A DNA stretch of 64,000 bases from Natronospirillum sp965602035 (GTDB taxonomy: Bacteria; Pseudomonadota; Gammaproteobacteria; Pseudomonadales; Natronospirillaceae), in the NCBI GenBank assembly GCA_965602035.1, contig OZ271919.1, positions 1,860,001-1,924,000 of the forward strand. The letters are read 5' to 3'. A program made the position numbers and the translations under genes. Positions 43,449 through 51,762 of this stretch are shown in pieces. The notes below the pieces were generated by a model that was not told the DNA's origin, made no database searches, and saw only the letters and a list, made by a program, of their open reading frames with translations. Every line of letters begins with the position of its first letter. The stretch's first letter is position 1.

Positions 43449-44597
43449 ATGATTGTATTGTTACTGGCCATTGCGCCGATCTGGTCGCTCTGGCTGTTTG
43501 TTACCGCCGTTCCGGCTGCCGGGCTCAGGGCCATTCCCAAGAGAGTCGTTATTTTTGCCGGCCTGTGGAGCGCTCAGGTTGTGCTCAATCTGCTGCATTG
43601 CCTCGGTTTCCTGGCCGACACGCTATTGTTCCCCGGGCGCACCAGTGCGCCGATACATCGACCCGTTTTCATTACCGGTATTCCACGCAGCGGCACCACC
43701 TTTCTTCAACGCCTGCTGGCGCACGACGATCGACTGACCACACTGACGACCTGGGAATGTGTGTTGGCTCCCAGTATCAGTGAGCGCTACGCCTGGCTCG
43801 GACTGGCTCGACTGCTCTCCCCGCTTGCCAGATTCAAGCGGCTGGTGCCGACCCGCTGGCGACAGGATATGGATGCCATCCACGAGATCGGGCTGACCGA
43901 GGCCGAGGAGGACTTTCTGCTTCTCTGGCCGATCAACGCCTGTTTCCTGCTGTTTCTTGTCGCCCCAGGATCGGACTATGCGTGGAACCTGGGCCGCTTC
44001 GATCAAGCGCTACCCGCATGGTGGCGGCGGAGAGTGATGCACTATTACCGGCAATGCGTCCGAAATCACTTGTATTTTCATGGGCCGGGCAAGCGCTTTC
44101 TTTCGAAGAATCCATCGTTCACATCGCTGCACGACAGCCTGCGCACAACCTTTCCCGACGTCTGTCTTATTGGCTGTACGCGGCACCCGGACCTGGCCAT
44201 TGCGTCGCAATTCAGCTCACTCGCTCCGGCGTTTCGTCTGCTCGCCACGCCGGAAGCAGCCAACAGGATTCGTGAACCGTTGATTGATCTGCTCTGCGGC
44301 TATTATCGTCAACTGAGTGCATCCGCTGAACGGGGTGATTGTCTGTTGATCGAGCAGCGTGCGCTCAAGCAGCAACTTTGGGAGGAAGTCTCCGCACTGT
44401 ACCGACACTGTGAGCTTGAAATGACAGACCCGCTACAGGACTGGTTCCGACAGGAAGCCGATCGATCCAGGCAGCATACCAGTCAGCATCGCTATCGACC
44501 GCTCAACAGCGCCTCCGAGTCGTCGGATCGGATGGGAGACTGCCTGCGCAACTGGCAGCACCACCAGGCCCTCAGGAATCAGGAGGCCAGCCCATGA
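43449..44597 (+). CDS. Sulfotransferase-family protein
   Basis: A 382-residue protein. One or two hydrophobic N-terminal segments (about residues 1-55) anchor it; the PAPS 5'-phosphosulfate loop PVFITGIPRSGTTFLQRLLA is near residue 75 and a second binding region is in YFHGPGKRFLSKNPSFTSLHDSLRTTFPDVCLIGCTRHP. It probably transfers sulfate from PAPS to a lipid- or carbohydrate-linked hydroxyl. It shares ATGA overlaps with a glycosyltransferase and, through it, a deacetylase, so the three likely build one surface glycolipid or glycan. Length is typical. The acceptor is unknown. Confidence 0.85.
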   Translation: MIVLLLAIAPIWSLWLFVTAVPAAGLRAIPKRVVIFAGLWSAQVVLNLLHCLGFLADTLLFPGRTSAPIHRPVFITGIPRSGTTFLQRLLAHDDRLTTLTTWECVLAPSISERYAWLGLARLLSPLARFKRLVPTRWRQDMDAIHEIGLTEAEEDFLLLWPINACFLLFLVAPGSDYAWNLGRFDQALPAWWRRRVMHYYRQCVRNHLYFHGPGKRFLSKNPSFTSLHDSLRTTFPDVCLIGCTRHPDLAIASQFSSLAPAFRLLATPEAANRIREPLIDLLCGYYRQLSASAERGDCLLIEQRALKQQLWEEVSALYRHCELEMTDPLQDWFRQEADRSRQHTSQHRYRPLNSASESSDRMGDCLRNWQHHQALRNQEASP

Positions 44598-45712
44598 CCG
44601 CCCGGGAGCCACGGACACTCAGGTTGGCGATAATTTCAGATGCAGCGCCGGGCCGGAACGGCGTCGGAGCCTATTACCACGATCTGACGAAGCATCTCGA
44701 AACGCTCGTGGACTCGGTATCGGTATTCAGCCCCACGATCCGACATGGTCAGTGGCAAGCCAGCCTGGTACTACCCATGCCGGGCGACGACACGCAGAAG
44801 GTGTGCGTGCCCAACCCTCGCTCAATCGGGCAGTGGCTTGACCGCGCGCAGCCTCACGCTGTTATTGTACCGACCCCCGGCCCCTACGGCCTCGCCGGCA
44901 CTTGGGCAGCCCGGCGGCGGAATCTGCCTGTGATCGTCGGGTTTCATACGTCATTTGAACACCTGGCAGACCTTTACTGGCACGGCAGCCTGTTCGGGCG
45001 CCTGGCCAACCGCTATTTCGACGCGATACACCGGTATCTGTTCCGCCGGTCCACCCGGGTACTGGCACATTCGGAACCCATGGTGCGTATGGCCCGTGAG
45101 CTTGGAGCCAACAATCCTGCGCTGGTCGGTACGCCGATACCGCCCGACTTCCTCAACCCGGATGTTGTGCCGTTCTCGGGGACCCTGCGCCGTTGCCTGT
45201 TCGCCGGGCGACTGGCCGCTGAAAAACGGGTCGAATGCGTGTTTGCGGCTGCCCGGGCGCATCCCGATATCGCCTTCACCGTTGCCGGGACCGGTCCTCT
45301 GCGTGATCAAGTGGCCGCCGAATCAGAGCGGCTTGAGAACCTGACCTACCTGGGCTGGCTGTCCCGGATGGAACTGCGCCACCAGGTCGACCAGCATGAT
45401 GCGCTGCTCCTGCCCTCGCATTTCGAATCATTCGGTACGGTTGCGCTTGAAGCCATGGCCCGCCAACGCATCGCCATCGTGTCAGATGGGTGTGGCATTG
45501 GTCAGTGGCCGCAGCTAGCAGCGCATCTCAGCATCTTTCAGGATGAAGCGACCCTTATCGATAGACTGGCCACTCTCAAGACATCGAACCCGGTCCAGCT
45601 CAGAGACCAGGCTCATGGCAGTCACCGGGCCGCCCTTGCAATGCATGATCATTGCATCAGCCAATGGCTTGATCTGCTGGACGTTCAATCCATGGCGGGA
45701 AAAGCGGCATGA
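44594..45712 (+). CDS. Glycosyltransferase, GT4 family
   Basis: A 372-residue GT-B enzyme. The N-terminal acceptor-domain motif PGRNGVGAYYHDLTKHL and the C-terminal nucleotide-sugar motif HFESFGTVALEAMARQR (E-x7-E, near residue 280) are typical of GT4. It resembles the mannosyl/glucosyltransferases that act on membrane lipids (MgtA/PimB-like). Its start overlaps the sulfotransferase stop by four bases (ATGA) and its stop overlaps the deacetylase start the same way, so all three are translated together. Confidence 0.85.
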   Translation: MTAREPRTLRLAIISDAAPGRNGVGAYYHDLTKHLETLVDSVSVFSPTIRHGQWQASLVLPMPGDDTQKVCVPNPRSIGQWLDRAQPHAVIVPTPGPYGLAGTWAARRRNLPVIVGFHTSFEHLADLYWHGSLFGRLANRYFDAIHRYLFRRSTRVLAHSEPMVRMARELGANNPALVGTPIPPDFLNPDVVPFSGTLRRCLFAGRLAAEKRVECVFAAARAHPDIAFTVAGTGPLRDQVAAESERLENLTYLGWLSRMELRHQVDQHDALLLPSHFESFGTVALEAMARQRIAIVSDGCGIGQWPQLAAHLSIFQDEATLIDRLATLKTSNPVQLRDQAHGSHRAALAMHDHCISQWLDLLDVQSMAGKAA

Positions 45713-46437
45713 AAGCACTGGTTTCGATTCACGACGTCATGCCGGAAACAATGGACCGCGTTGCCGCGATCGTGGAGCGTGTTCCGGCTTCGATACGCCG
45801 CCACCTGATGCTTCTGGTGGTGCCCGGCCGTGCCTGGGAAAACGTTCAACTGAATCAGCTCAGGCGCTGGCAGGAGGAGGGGCTGGTCATCGCGGGCCAT
45901 GGCTGGATGCATTACACAGACAACATTCATAGCGTCTACCACCGCCTGCATTCGGCGCTGGTCTCCCGCCGAGTGGCGGAACACCTGTCGCTGACACCGC
46001 ACGAAGAGCTCAGCCTGATGCGCCGTAACCGGGAGTGGTTCCGGGATCAGGCGTTGGCTGTCAGCGACTGGTACGTAGCACCGGCCTGGGCATTCGGCCG
46101 CCTGAAGGCGTCGGCAAGGCGTCGCTCGGGTTACCGATACTTCGAATCGACCTTCGGCGTCTACGACGGTGTTGAGCGCTCATTTCACTGGATGCCGATG
46201 CTGGGCTATGAGGCCGATACTCGATGGCGACGCCATGCGGTTCGCTGGTGGAACGCCCTGAACCGGTCGTTGTCACGATGGTGGCCTGTCCGGCTCGTTA
46301 TTCATCCGGATGACTTTGATCTCTACCTTGTCGAAGACCTCTTGAAGGACCTCCAGCGCGTGGAGGCAGCAGTAGAGCCGCCAGACCTTACCGCGCGGTG
46401 GTGCCGCCGTTCATCGCACAAACAGGGTACCTTATAG
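45709..46437 (+). CDS. Polysaccharide deacetylase-like protein (DUF2334)
   Basis: A 242-residue protein with the DUF2334 pattern: LVSIHDVMPET near the start (metal-site Asp in HDV), AGHGWMHY about residue 65 and IHPDDFD near the end. These NodB-like folds remove acetyl groups from glycans. There is no signal peptide, so it may work on cytoplasmic precursors. The TAG stop is part of the OxyR-like site upstream of katG, meaning katG regulation overlaps this gene's end. Confidence 0.8.
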   Translation: MKALVSIHDVMPETMDRVAAIVERVPASIRRHLMLLVVPGRAWENVQLNQLRRWQEEGLVIAGHGWMHYTDNIHSVYHRLHSALVSRRVAEHLSLTPHEELSLMRRNREWFRDQALAVSDWYVAPAWAFGRLKASARRRSGYRYFESTFGVYDGVERSFHWMPMLGYEADTRWRRHAVRWWNALNRSLSRWWPVRLVIHPDDFDLYLVEDLLKDLQRVEAAVEPPDLTARWCRRSSHKQGTL

Positions 46438-46470
46438 CAAAAAACTATCAATTCAGTTCTTGATGTCTAC
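46434..46470 (+). promoter_or_regulatory. OxyR-like binding site upstream of katG
   Basis: ATAG (46434-46437), seven bases, then CTAT (46445-46448) is a perfect match to one half of the E. coli OxyR consensus. The second half is weaker, ending CTAC at 46467-46470 with the expected spacing. It abuts the katG -35 box, the usual position for OxyR activation. Confidence 0.65.
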
Positions 46471-46498
46471 TTGTGACAATGAAACTCTGTGCTATAAA
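46471..46498 (+). promoter_or_regulatory. Sigma70 promoter of katG
   Basis: TTGTGA (46471-46476) and TATAAA (46493-46498), 16 bases apart, form a good promoter. It leaves a leader of about 120 bases before katG. Confidence 0.6.
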
Positions 46499-46626
46499 GA
46501 AAACTGACATAAGGGATCCAGTTTCTCCCCAAGGACGTTTAATCAGGGGATGAACGCGGCCAACCGGCGAATTTATGTGCACTCGCCGGCAATATTCACG
46601 AAGACACAGATAATCGGAGAGACTCT

Positions 46627-48849
46627 ATGAGCGCCAATAGCACAGGTGCCGGTAAATGCCCGGTAATGCACGGCTCACGCACCAAGATGGGGAGCGTGGG
46701 TACGGCCAACTACGAGTGGTGGCCGAACCAATTGAATCTGGCGATCCTCCACCAGCATTCACCCAAATCGAACCCCCTGGGTGAAACCTTTGACTATGCC
46801 GAAGAATTCAAGAAGCTGAATCTGGCTTCCGTCAAGAAAGACCTCGAAGCCCTGATGACGGACTCCCAGGAATGGTGGCCAGCAGACTATGGTCACTACG
46901 GACCCTTCTTTATCCGCATGGCCTGGCACGCGGCCGGTACGTACCGCACAGCCGATGGCCGTGGTGGTGCCAACACGGGCAACCAGCGGTTCGCTCCCAT
47001 CAACAGTTGGCCCGACAACGGCAATCTGGACAAGGCACGCCGCCTGCTGTGGCCGATCAAGCAGAAGTACGGTGACAAGCTCTCCTGGGCTGACCTGTTC
47101 ATCCTGACGGGTAACGTGGCTCTCGAATCCATGGGCTTCAAAACCTTCGGTTTCGGTGGCGGTCGCGCCGACATCTTCCAGCCGGAAGAAGACGTGTACT
47201 GGGGCGCAGAGAAAGAGTGGCTCGCTACCAGCGACAAGCCGAACAGCCGCTATTCCGGTGACCGGGAGCTGGAAAATCCGCTGGCCGCAGTGCAGATGGG
47301 TCTCATCTATGTGAACCCGGAAGGCCCGGACGGCGAACCGGACCCGCTGAAATCTGCGAAGGACATTCGCGAAACGTTCAAGCGTATGGCGATGAACGAC
47401 TATGAAACCGTCGCCCTGACCGCCGGTGGCCACACCTTCGGTAAAACGCACGGTGCGGGTGATCCCGACCATGTCGGACCCGAACCGGAAGCAGCCCCGC
47501 TGGAAGAAATGGGTCTGGGCTGGAAGAGTAGCTACAAGAGCGGCAAAGGCCGAGACACGATTACCAGCGGCCTGGAAGGTGCCTGGACCGGGACGCCAAC
47601 CAAGTGGGATATGTCCTACTTCGACATGCTGTTCGGTTATGACTGGGAACTCTCCAAGAGCCCGGCCGGCGCACAGCAGTGGGTGCCGAAGGGCCTGAAG
47701 GATTCTGACAAGGCGCCGGACCCGGAAGACCCGTCTCAGAAAGTCGGTATCATGATGTCCACAGCGGACATGGCCATGAAGGAAGACCCCGAGTACCGGA
47801 AGATCTCAGAACACTTCCACAAGAACCCGGAAGAGTTTGCAGACGCGTTCGCCCGTGCCTGGTTCAAGCTGACGCACCGGGATATGGGTCCGAAGTCTCG
47901 CTACCTCGGCCCGGAAGTACCTGCTGAAGATCTGATCTGGCAGGATCCGGTACCGGCAGTAGACCACGATCTGGTGAACGATGCCGATGTGAAGCAGTTG
48001 AAGGACAAGATCCTGGCATCCGGTCTGTCTGTATCCGAGCTGGTATACACGGCCTGGTCGTCCGCCTCCACGTTCCGTGGTTCGGATAACCGGGGTGGTG
48101 CCAACGGCGCCCGCATCCGCCTCGCACCACAGAAAGACTGGGAAGCCAATGATCCGCAGCAGCTGGCCAAAGTGCTGAAAGCACTGGAAGGCGTGCAGAG
48201 CGACTTCAACAATGCCCAGTCCGGCAACAAGAAGGTATCCCTCGCAGATCTGATCGTGCTCGGCGGCAACGCGGCCGTTGAGAAGGCGGCCAAGGATGCA
48301 GGACACGACATCGAAGTGCCCTTCGCGCCGGGCCGCACGGATGCGACAGACGAGCAGACCGATGCCGAGTCGTTCGAGTACCTGAAGCCGGAAGCTGACG
48401 GGTTCCGCAACTACCGTCGCACCGCATTTACCGTGTCAGACGAAGAAATGCTGGTAGACCGTGCTCAACTGCTCGGCCTCGGTGCGCCGGAGATGACGGT
48501 GCTGGTCGGTGGCCTGCGTGTACTGGGTGCCAACTACAAAGGCTCCAAACACGGCGTGTTTACCGAAACGCCCGGCAAACTGACCAACGACTTCTTCGTC
48601 AACCTGACCGACAGCAATGTTGAATGGGCTGCCGCTTCAGGTGAGGAAGATACGTTCGAGGCGCTCGACCGGAAGACAGGCAATGTGAAATGGACCGGTA
48701 CCCGGGTAGACCTGGTATTCGGCTCCAACTCGCAACTGCGTGCCATTTCGGAAGTGTACGCCCAGGCTGACAATGAGCCGAAGTTTGTGAATGACTTCGT
48801 GAAAGCCTGGACCAAGGTGATGAATGCCGATCGTTTCGACCTGAAATAA
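46627..48849 (+). CDS. katG: Catalase-peroxidase KatG
   Basis: A 740-residue haem enzyme that destroys hydrogen peroxide and organic peroxides. The distal triad is in RMAWHAAGTYR (Arg97, Trp100, His101). The post-translational Trp-Tyr-Met adduct residues are present at Trp100, Tyr228 (GLIYVNPEGP) and Met254 (RMAMND). The proximal His269 lies in GGHTFGKTH. The C-terminal half is the degenerate duplicated domain, as in all KatGs. GGAGA lies upstream of the ATG. There is an OxyR-like site upstream and a cluster of REP elements downstream. Confidence 0.97.
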   Translation: MSANSTGAGKCPVMHGSRTKMGSVGTANYEWWPNQLNLAILHQHSPKSNPLGETFDYAEEFKKLNLASVKKDLEALMTDSQEWWPADYGHYGPFFIRMAWHAAGTYRTADGRGGANTGNQRFAPINSWPDNGNLDKARRLLWPIKQKYGDKLSWADLFILTGNVALESMGFKTFGFGGGRADIFQPEEDVYWGAEKEWLATSDKPNSRYSGDRELENPLAAVQMGLIYVNPEGPDGEPDPLKSAKDIRETFKRMAMNDYETVALTAGGHTFGKTHGAGDPDHVGPEPEAAPLEEMGLGWKSSYKSGKGRDTITSGLEGAWTGTPTKWDMSYFDMLFGYDWELSKSPAGAQQWVPKGLKDSDKAPDPEDPSQKVGIMMSTADMAMKEDPEYRKISEHFHKNPEEFADAFARAWFKLTHRDMGPKSRYLGPEVPAEDLIWQDPVPAVDHDLVNDADVKQLKDKILASGLSVSELVYTAWSSASTFRGSDNRGGANGARIRLAPQKDWEANDPQQLAKVLKALEGVQSDFNNAQSGNKKVSLADLIVLGGNAAVEKAAKDAGHDIEVPFAPGRTDATDEQTDAESFEYLKPEADGFRNYRRTAFTVSDEEMLVDRAQLLGLGAPEMTVLVGGLRVLGANYKGSKHGVFTETPGKLTNDFFVNLTDSNVEWAAASGEEDTFEALDRKTGNVKWTGTRVDLVFGSNSQLRAISEVYAQADNEPKFVNDFVKAWTKVMNADRFDLK

Positions 48850-48856
48850 ATCGGCC

Positions 48857-48980
48857 GCAGGAGCTGCCGAAGGCTGCGATCCGGCGCGGTCTTTTCCGTT
48901 AATCGCGGCCTGCGGCCGCTCCTACCAACCCCGTAGGAGCCGCCGATGGCTGCGACATCTCGGCCTCCGGTCGCTCCTGC
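48857..48980. repeat. REP cluster: four 23-bp GTAG-type elements in alternating orientation
   Basis: Four imperfect copies of a 23-bp unit lie at 48857-48879 (+), 48903-48925 (-), 48933-48955 (+) and 48958-48980 (-). All begin G(T/C)AGGAGC and end with GGC(T/C)G(C/A)GA, with an internal GCCG/CGGC dyad, which is the pattern of Pseudomonas-type REP palindromes. Alternating copies form BIME-like hairpins. They lie directly after katG in its 3' region and may stabilise or end its mRNA. No RAYT transposase gene is in the window. Confidence 0.85.
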
Positions 48981-48992
48981 AATTCGGCTGTA

Positions 48993-49433
48993 TCAGCCGG
49001 CAACCAGGGCGTAAACCAGGCCTCCCACCGCCATCCCCGTGACGTTGTACGACGCGTCTATCCAGAACATCCGCCACACATCGACCCGATCATCCACATT
49101 GTAAACCGCCGGTTTGAGCCGCTCCCAGAAAGAAACCCCCGCGCCCAGGATCAGGCCCACCACCAGACCGTGCCAAAGCGTCTGCGCACCGGACCACTGA
49201 TACAGCACAGCAATGACCGCCGTACTGACCACAGCACCGACCAGCGTCCAGGCCATTATTGCGCCGGGCCCACCCATGGCCTTGAACTCTTCTTTCGTGC
49301 GCCCGGTGGCAGCCACCCAGGGCTTCTGGAACAGGAGCGCGTACCAGAGTGCGCCAATGGCAAAATTGGCTACACCGCCAAGCAGAATACCAAGCCAGAC
49401 AGTTAGTCCGAAATCGATCGATGACCATTCCAT
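48993..49433 (-). CDS. DUF1761-type membrane protein
   Basis: A 146-residue protein with four predicted membrane helices. The LGGVANFAIGALWYALLFQKPW segment and the WIDASYNVTGMAVGGLVYAL end fit the DUF1761 family, which has no established function. The ATG at 49433 has GGCA upstream. The same frame stays open far upstream to 50186, but that part is antisense to a chemoreceptor gene and is not plausible protein. Confidence 0.8.
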   Translation of the reverse strand: MEWSSIDFGLTVWLGILLGGVANFAIGALWYALLFQKPWVAATGRTKEEFKAMGGPGAIMAWTLVGAVVSTAVIAVLYQWSGAQTLWHGLVVGLILGAGVSFWERLKPAVYNVDDRVDVWRMFWIDASYNVTGMAVGGLVYALVAG

Positions 49434-49535
49434 AGTGCCTCCGTTTGCGACCCTGTGTCGTTGAACTGTGTACAAAACCTTCGGGGCAGCGCACTCTGAA
49501 CGAGTAAAAAGTCCCGTCCGGTGTGAGCTGATCTG

Positions 49536-49562
49536 TAAAGGATAGCCGCATTTTGCCGACTG
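49536..49562 (+). promoter_or_regulatory. Sigma28 (FliA)-type promoter of the dCache chemoreceptor
   Basis: TAAA (49536-49539), 15 bases, then GCCGACTG (49555-49562) closely matches the flagellar/chemotaxis consensus TAAA-N15-GCCGATAA. It lies 33 bases upstream of the chemoreceptor ATG. Confidence 0.65.
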
Positions 49563-49595
49563 GGTTAATGGACAAGTTCGAATTGGGACGTTTTC

Positions 49596-51440
49596 ATGGC
49601 TTCGCTCAACATTCGCAGCCGCTTGATGGTCGTGGTTGGGGCCACGGTATTTGTGCTGGTGACCCTCTATGGTTTCTACAATTATCAGCAGGCTCGTGAG
49701 CGTCTGGCGAATGAAGTTGGCGCGCTGATCAACCGGGCAGGAACCGATACCGCACGTTTCGTATCGAGCTGGCTGGAAAGCCGTCAGGCCGTGCTGGACG
49801 GCGCGGCTCGGGCCATCGACAGTGGTCGTGACATTCTGCCCGTGGTCAGCCAAGGCGCTGCATCGGCAGAATTTCTCTACATGTATGTGGGCACGCCGAA
49901 CGGCGAGATGCTGATTCAGCCTGGAACCGATCTCCCGGCCGATTTCGACCCGCGCACACGACCCTGGTACCAGCAAGCCCGGAACGCGGGGGGAATGGTA
50001 CTGACACCGCCCTACACGGACGCCGCATCGGGCGAACTGATCATGACCTTTGCCCGACCAGTGGGCAGCAGTGTGATAGCGGCCGACGTGCCACTTACGG
50101 ATGTTGCGAATGAAGTGCTGAGCGTGCAGTTGGCTGAATCCGGTTACGCGGCACTGATAGACGGCGCCGGCAATTTTCTGGTCCACCCCAATGACGACAG
50201 GCTCGGAACTTCGGTCACTGACTGGGCTGAGTCACCCTTGCAGTCGACACCGACACCATTGACCGGTGGTGGAAACGAGTGGATTGCCGCCCAATACCCG
50301 GTATCGGGTACGGACTGGAATATTGCCCTGTTTATGGACCGGGATGAAGCCTATACAGGCCTGAATGGCCTCCTCATCAGCTCGTTGCTGGCCAGCGGCC
50401 TGACCATCGGAATCGTTACCCTGGTCTGCGGATTCATGATCTCCCGTCAACTGCAACCGCTGCTGCAGGTGAACCGGGCCATGTCGGATATAGCCCAGGG
50501 TGAGGCGGACCTCACCCGGCGCCTGGCGATTGTGCACGATGATGAAGTCGGATCACTGAGCCGCTCCTTCAATCAGTTTATCGAATCCATACAGAGCCTG
50601 GTCACCGGGTCGCGGGATTCGTCCCGTCATCTGGCGGAACTGTCGGAATCGGCGCGCGACAATGCACGAGCTAACAGCGAAGCCATACGTCGACAGCAGT
50701 CCGAGATCAGCCAGGTGGCCACTGCAATCAACCAGATGTCGTCGACCGCCGCAGAGGTCGCCAGCAATGCGGCAGAAACCGCAGACGCTGCCAGCGAAGC
50801 GCGCAAGGAAGGGGAAAACGGTATACAGGGTGCCCGAGCCAACCGGGACCGTATGGGCAAGCTGACCGAACGGATCGACTCAACCACAGAGGTTATTAAT
50901 CGGCTGAACGAGCAGGCCCAGAAAATCACCACCATTCTCTCGACCATTGAAGAGGTAGCCGAACAGACCAACCTGCTTGCGCTCAATGCCGCGATAGAGG
51001 CGGCGCGTGCCGGTGAACATGGCCGTGGGTTCGCGGTGGTCGCAGACGAAGTGCGAGCGCTCTCGCAGCGTACGCACGAGGCAACCGGCGAGATACAGTC
51101 CATGATCGAGGAACTCCAGGTTCAGACCAAAGACGCAGTGTCGATGATGGACTCCAGCCGCACACTGACCGGAGAAACCGCCGACAGCGCCAAAGCCGTG
51201 CGTGGTAGCCTGGAAGCCGTCGGCGAAGCCATTACCGATATTTCCAACCGGGCCAGTACCATCGCCGAAGCGGCCGGCGAACAGAACAAAGCCACGGACG
51301 AAATTAGCCGAATCGCGACGGCCATTCAGGACGCGGCGGACGAGCTGGCGCACAATGTTGATGGAGCAACGTCACAATCGGACGAACTGCATGAACTGAG
51401 CAATGACCTGAAAGCCAATCTGGCCCGGTTCCATGTTTGA
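49596..51440 (+). CDS. Methyl-accepting chemotaxis protein with dCache sensor
   Basis: A 614-residue chemoreceptor. Membrane helices are at about residues 8-28 and 252-275. The periplasmic part is a double-Cache domain (DPRTRPWYQQARNAGGMVLTPPYTDAASGELIMTFARPV; ligand-side residues Trp/Tyr/Asp visible), which usually binds amino acids or small carboxylates. HAMP and a long coiled coil follow, with tip EQTNLLALNAAIEAARAGEHGRGFAVVADEVRALSQRT. It has a good sigma28 promoter, so it is expressed with flagellar genes. The ligand cannot be told. Confidence 0.92.
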   Translation: MASLNIRSRLMVVVGATVFVLVTLYGFYNYQQARERLANEVGALINRAGTDTARFVSSWLESRQAVLDGAARAIDSGRDILPVVSQGAASAEFLYMYVGTPNGEMLIQPGTDLPADFDPRTRPWYQQARNAGGMVLTPPYTDAASGELIMTFARPVGSSVIAADVPLTDVANEVLSVQLAESGYAALIDGAGNFLVHPNDDRLGTSVTDWAESPLQSTPTPLTGGGNEWIAAQYPVSGTDWNIALFMDRDEAYTGLNGLLISSLLASGLTIGIVTLVCGFMISRQLQPLLQVNRAMSDIAQGEADLTRRLAIVHDDEVGSLSRSFNQFIESIQSLVTGSRDSSRHLAELSESARDNARANSEAIRRQQSEISQVATAINQMSSTAAEVASNAAETADAASEARKEGENGIQGARANRDRMGKLTERIDSTTEVINRLNEQAQKITTILSTIEEVAEQTNLLALNAAIEAARAGEHGRGFAVVADEVRALSQRTHEATGEIQSMIEELQVQTKDAVSMMDSSRTLTGETADSAKAVRGSLEAVGEAITDISNRASTIAEAAGEQNKATDEISRIATAIQDAADELAHNVDGATSQSDELHELSNDLKANLARFHV

Positions 51441-51510
51441 TACCCGGAAAACTCATGCTATTGTATAAGACAGTTCTTATATTAATGGCTGTCACCCGGA
51501 GGTGAGTGTT

Positions 51511-51699
51511 ATGACCATCAATATGGGTTTGATCGATCGCATCGCCCGCATCACCATCGGCACTCTGTTGATTGCACTGTCGCTGAGCGGCGCCATTGGT
51601 CTCTGGGGCTGGATCGGTATTGTGCCGCTGGCGACGGCATTCGTGGGGTTCTGTCCGCTTTACCGACTGATTGGCATCAAGACCTGCTCCACCAAATAA
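51511..51699 (+). CDS. Small DUF2892-family membrane protein
   Basis: A 62-residue protein with two membrane helices: NMGLIDRIARITIGTLLIAL and IVPLATAFVGFCPLYRLIGIKTC. The GFCPLYRLxGIxTC motif is the DUF2892 signature, found also at the end of rhodanese YgaP, where it anchors the enzyme in the membrane. The ATG at 51511 has GGAGG eight bases upstream. The conserved cysteines suggest sulfur or redox chemistry, but the function is unknown. Confidence 0.85.
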   Translation: MTINMGLIDRIARITIGTLLIALSLSGAIGLWGWIGIVPLATAFVGFCPLYRLIGIKTCSTK

Positions 51700-51762
51700 A
51701 CGAGTCGGAGTGCAGAGTTGCGGATTAAGGGTTAAAAGGCAGCGCACACTTCCGCTCAACGG

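Noticed and set aside
49434..50186. Long upstream extension of the DUF1761 reading frame (open to 50186)
   Set aside because: The extension is antisense to the dCache chemoreceptor gene, shows no family likeness, and a proper start with the family N-terminus exists at 49433.
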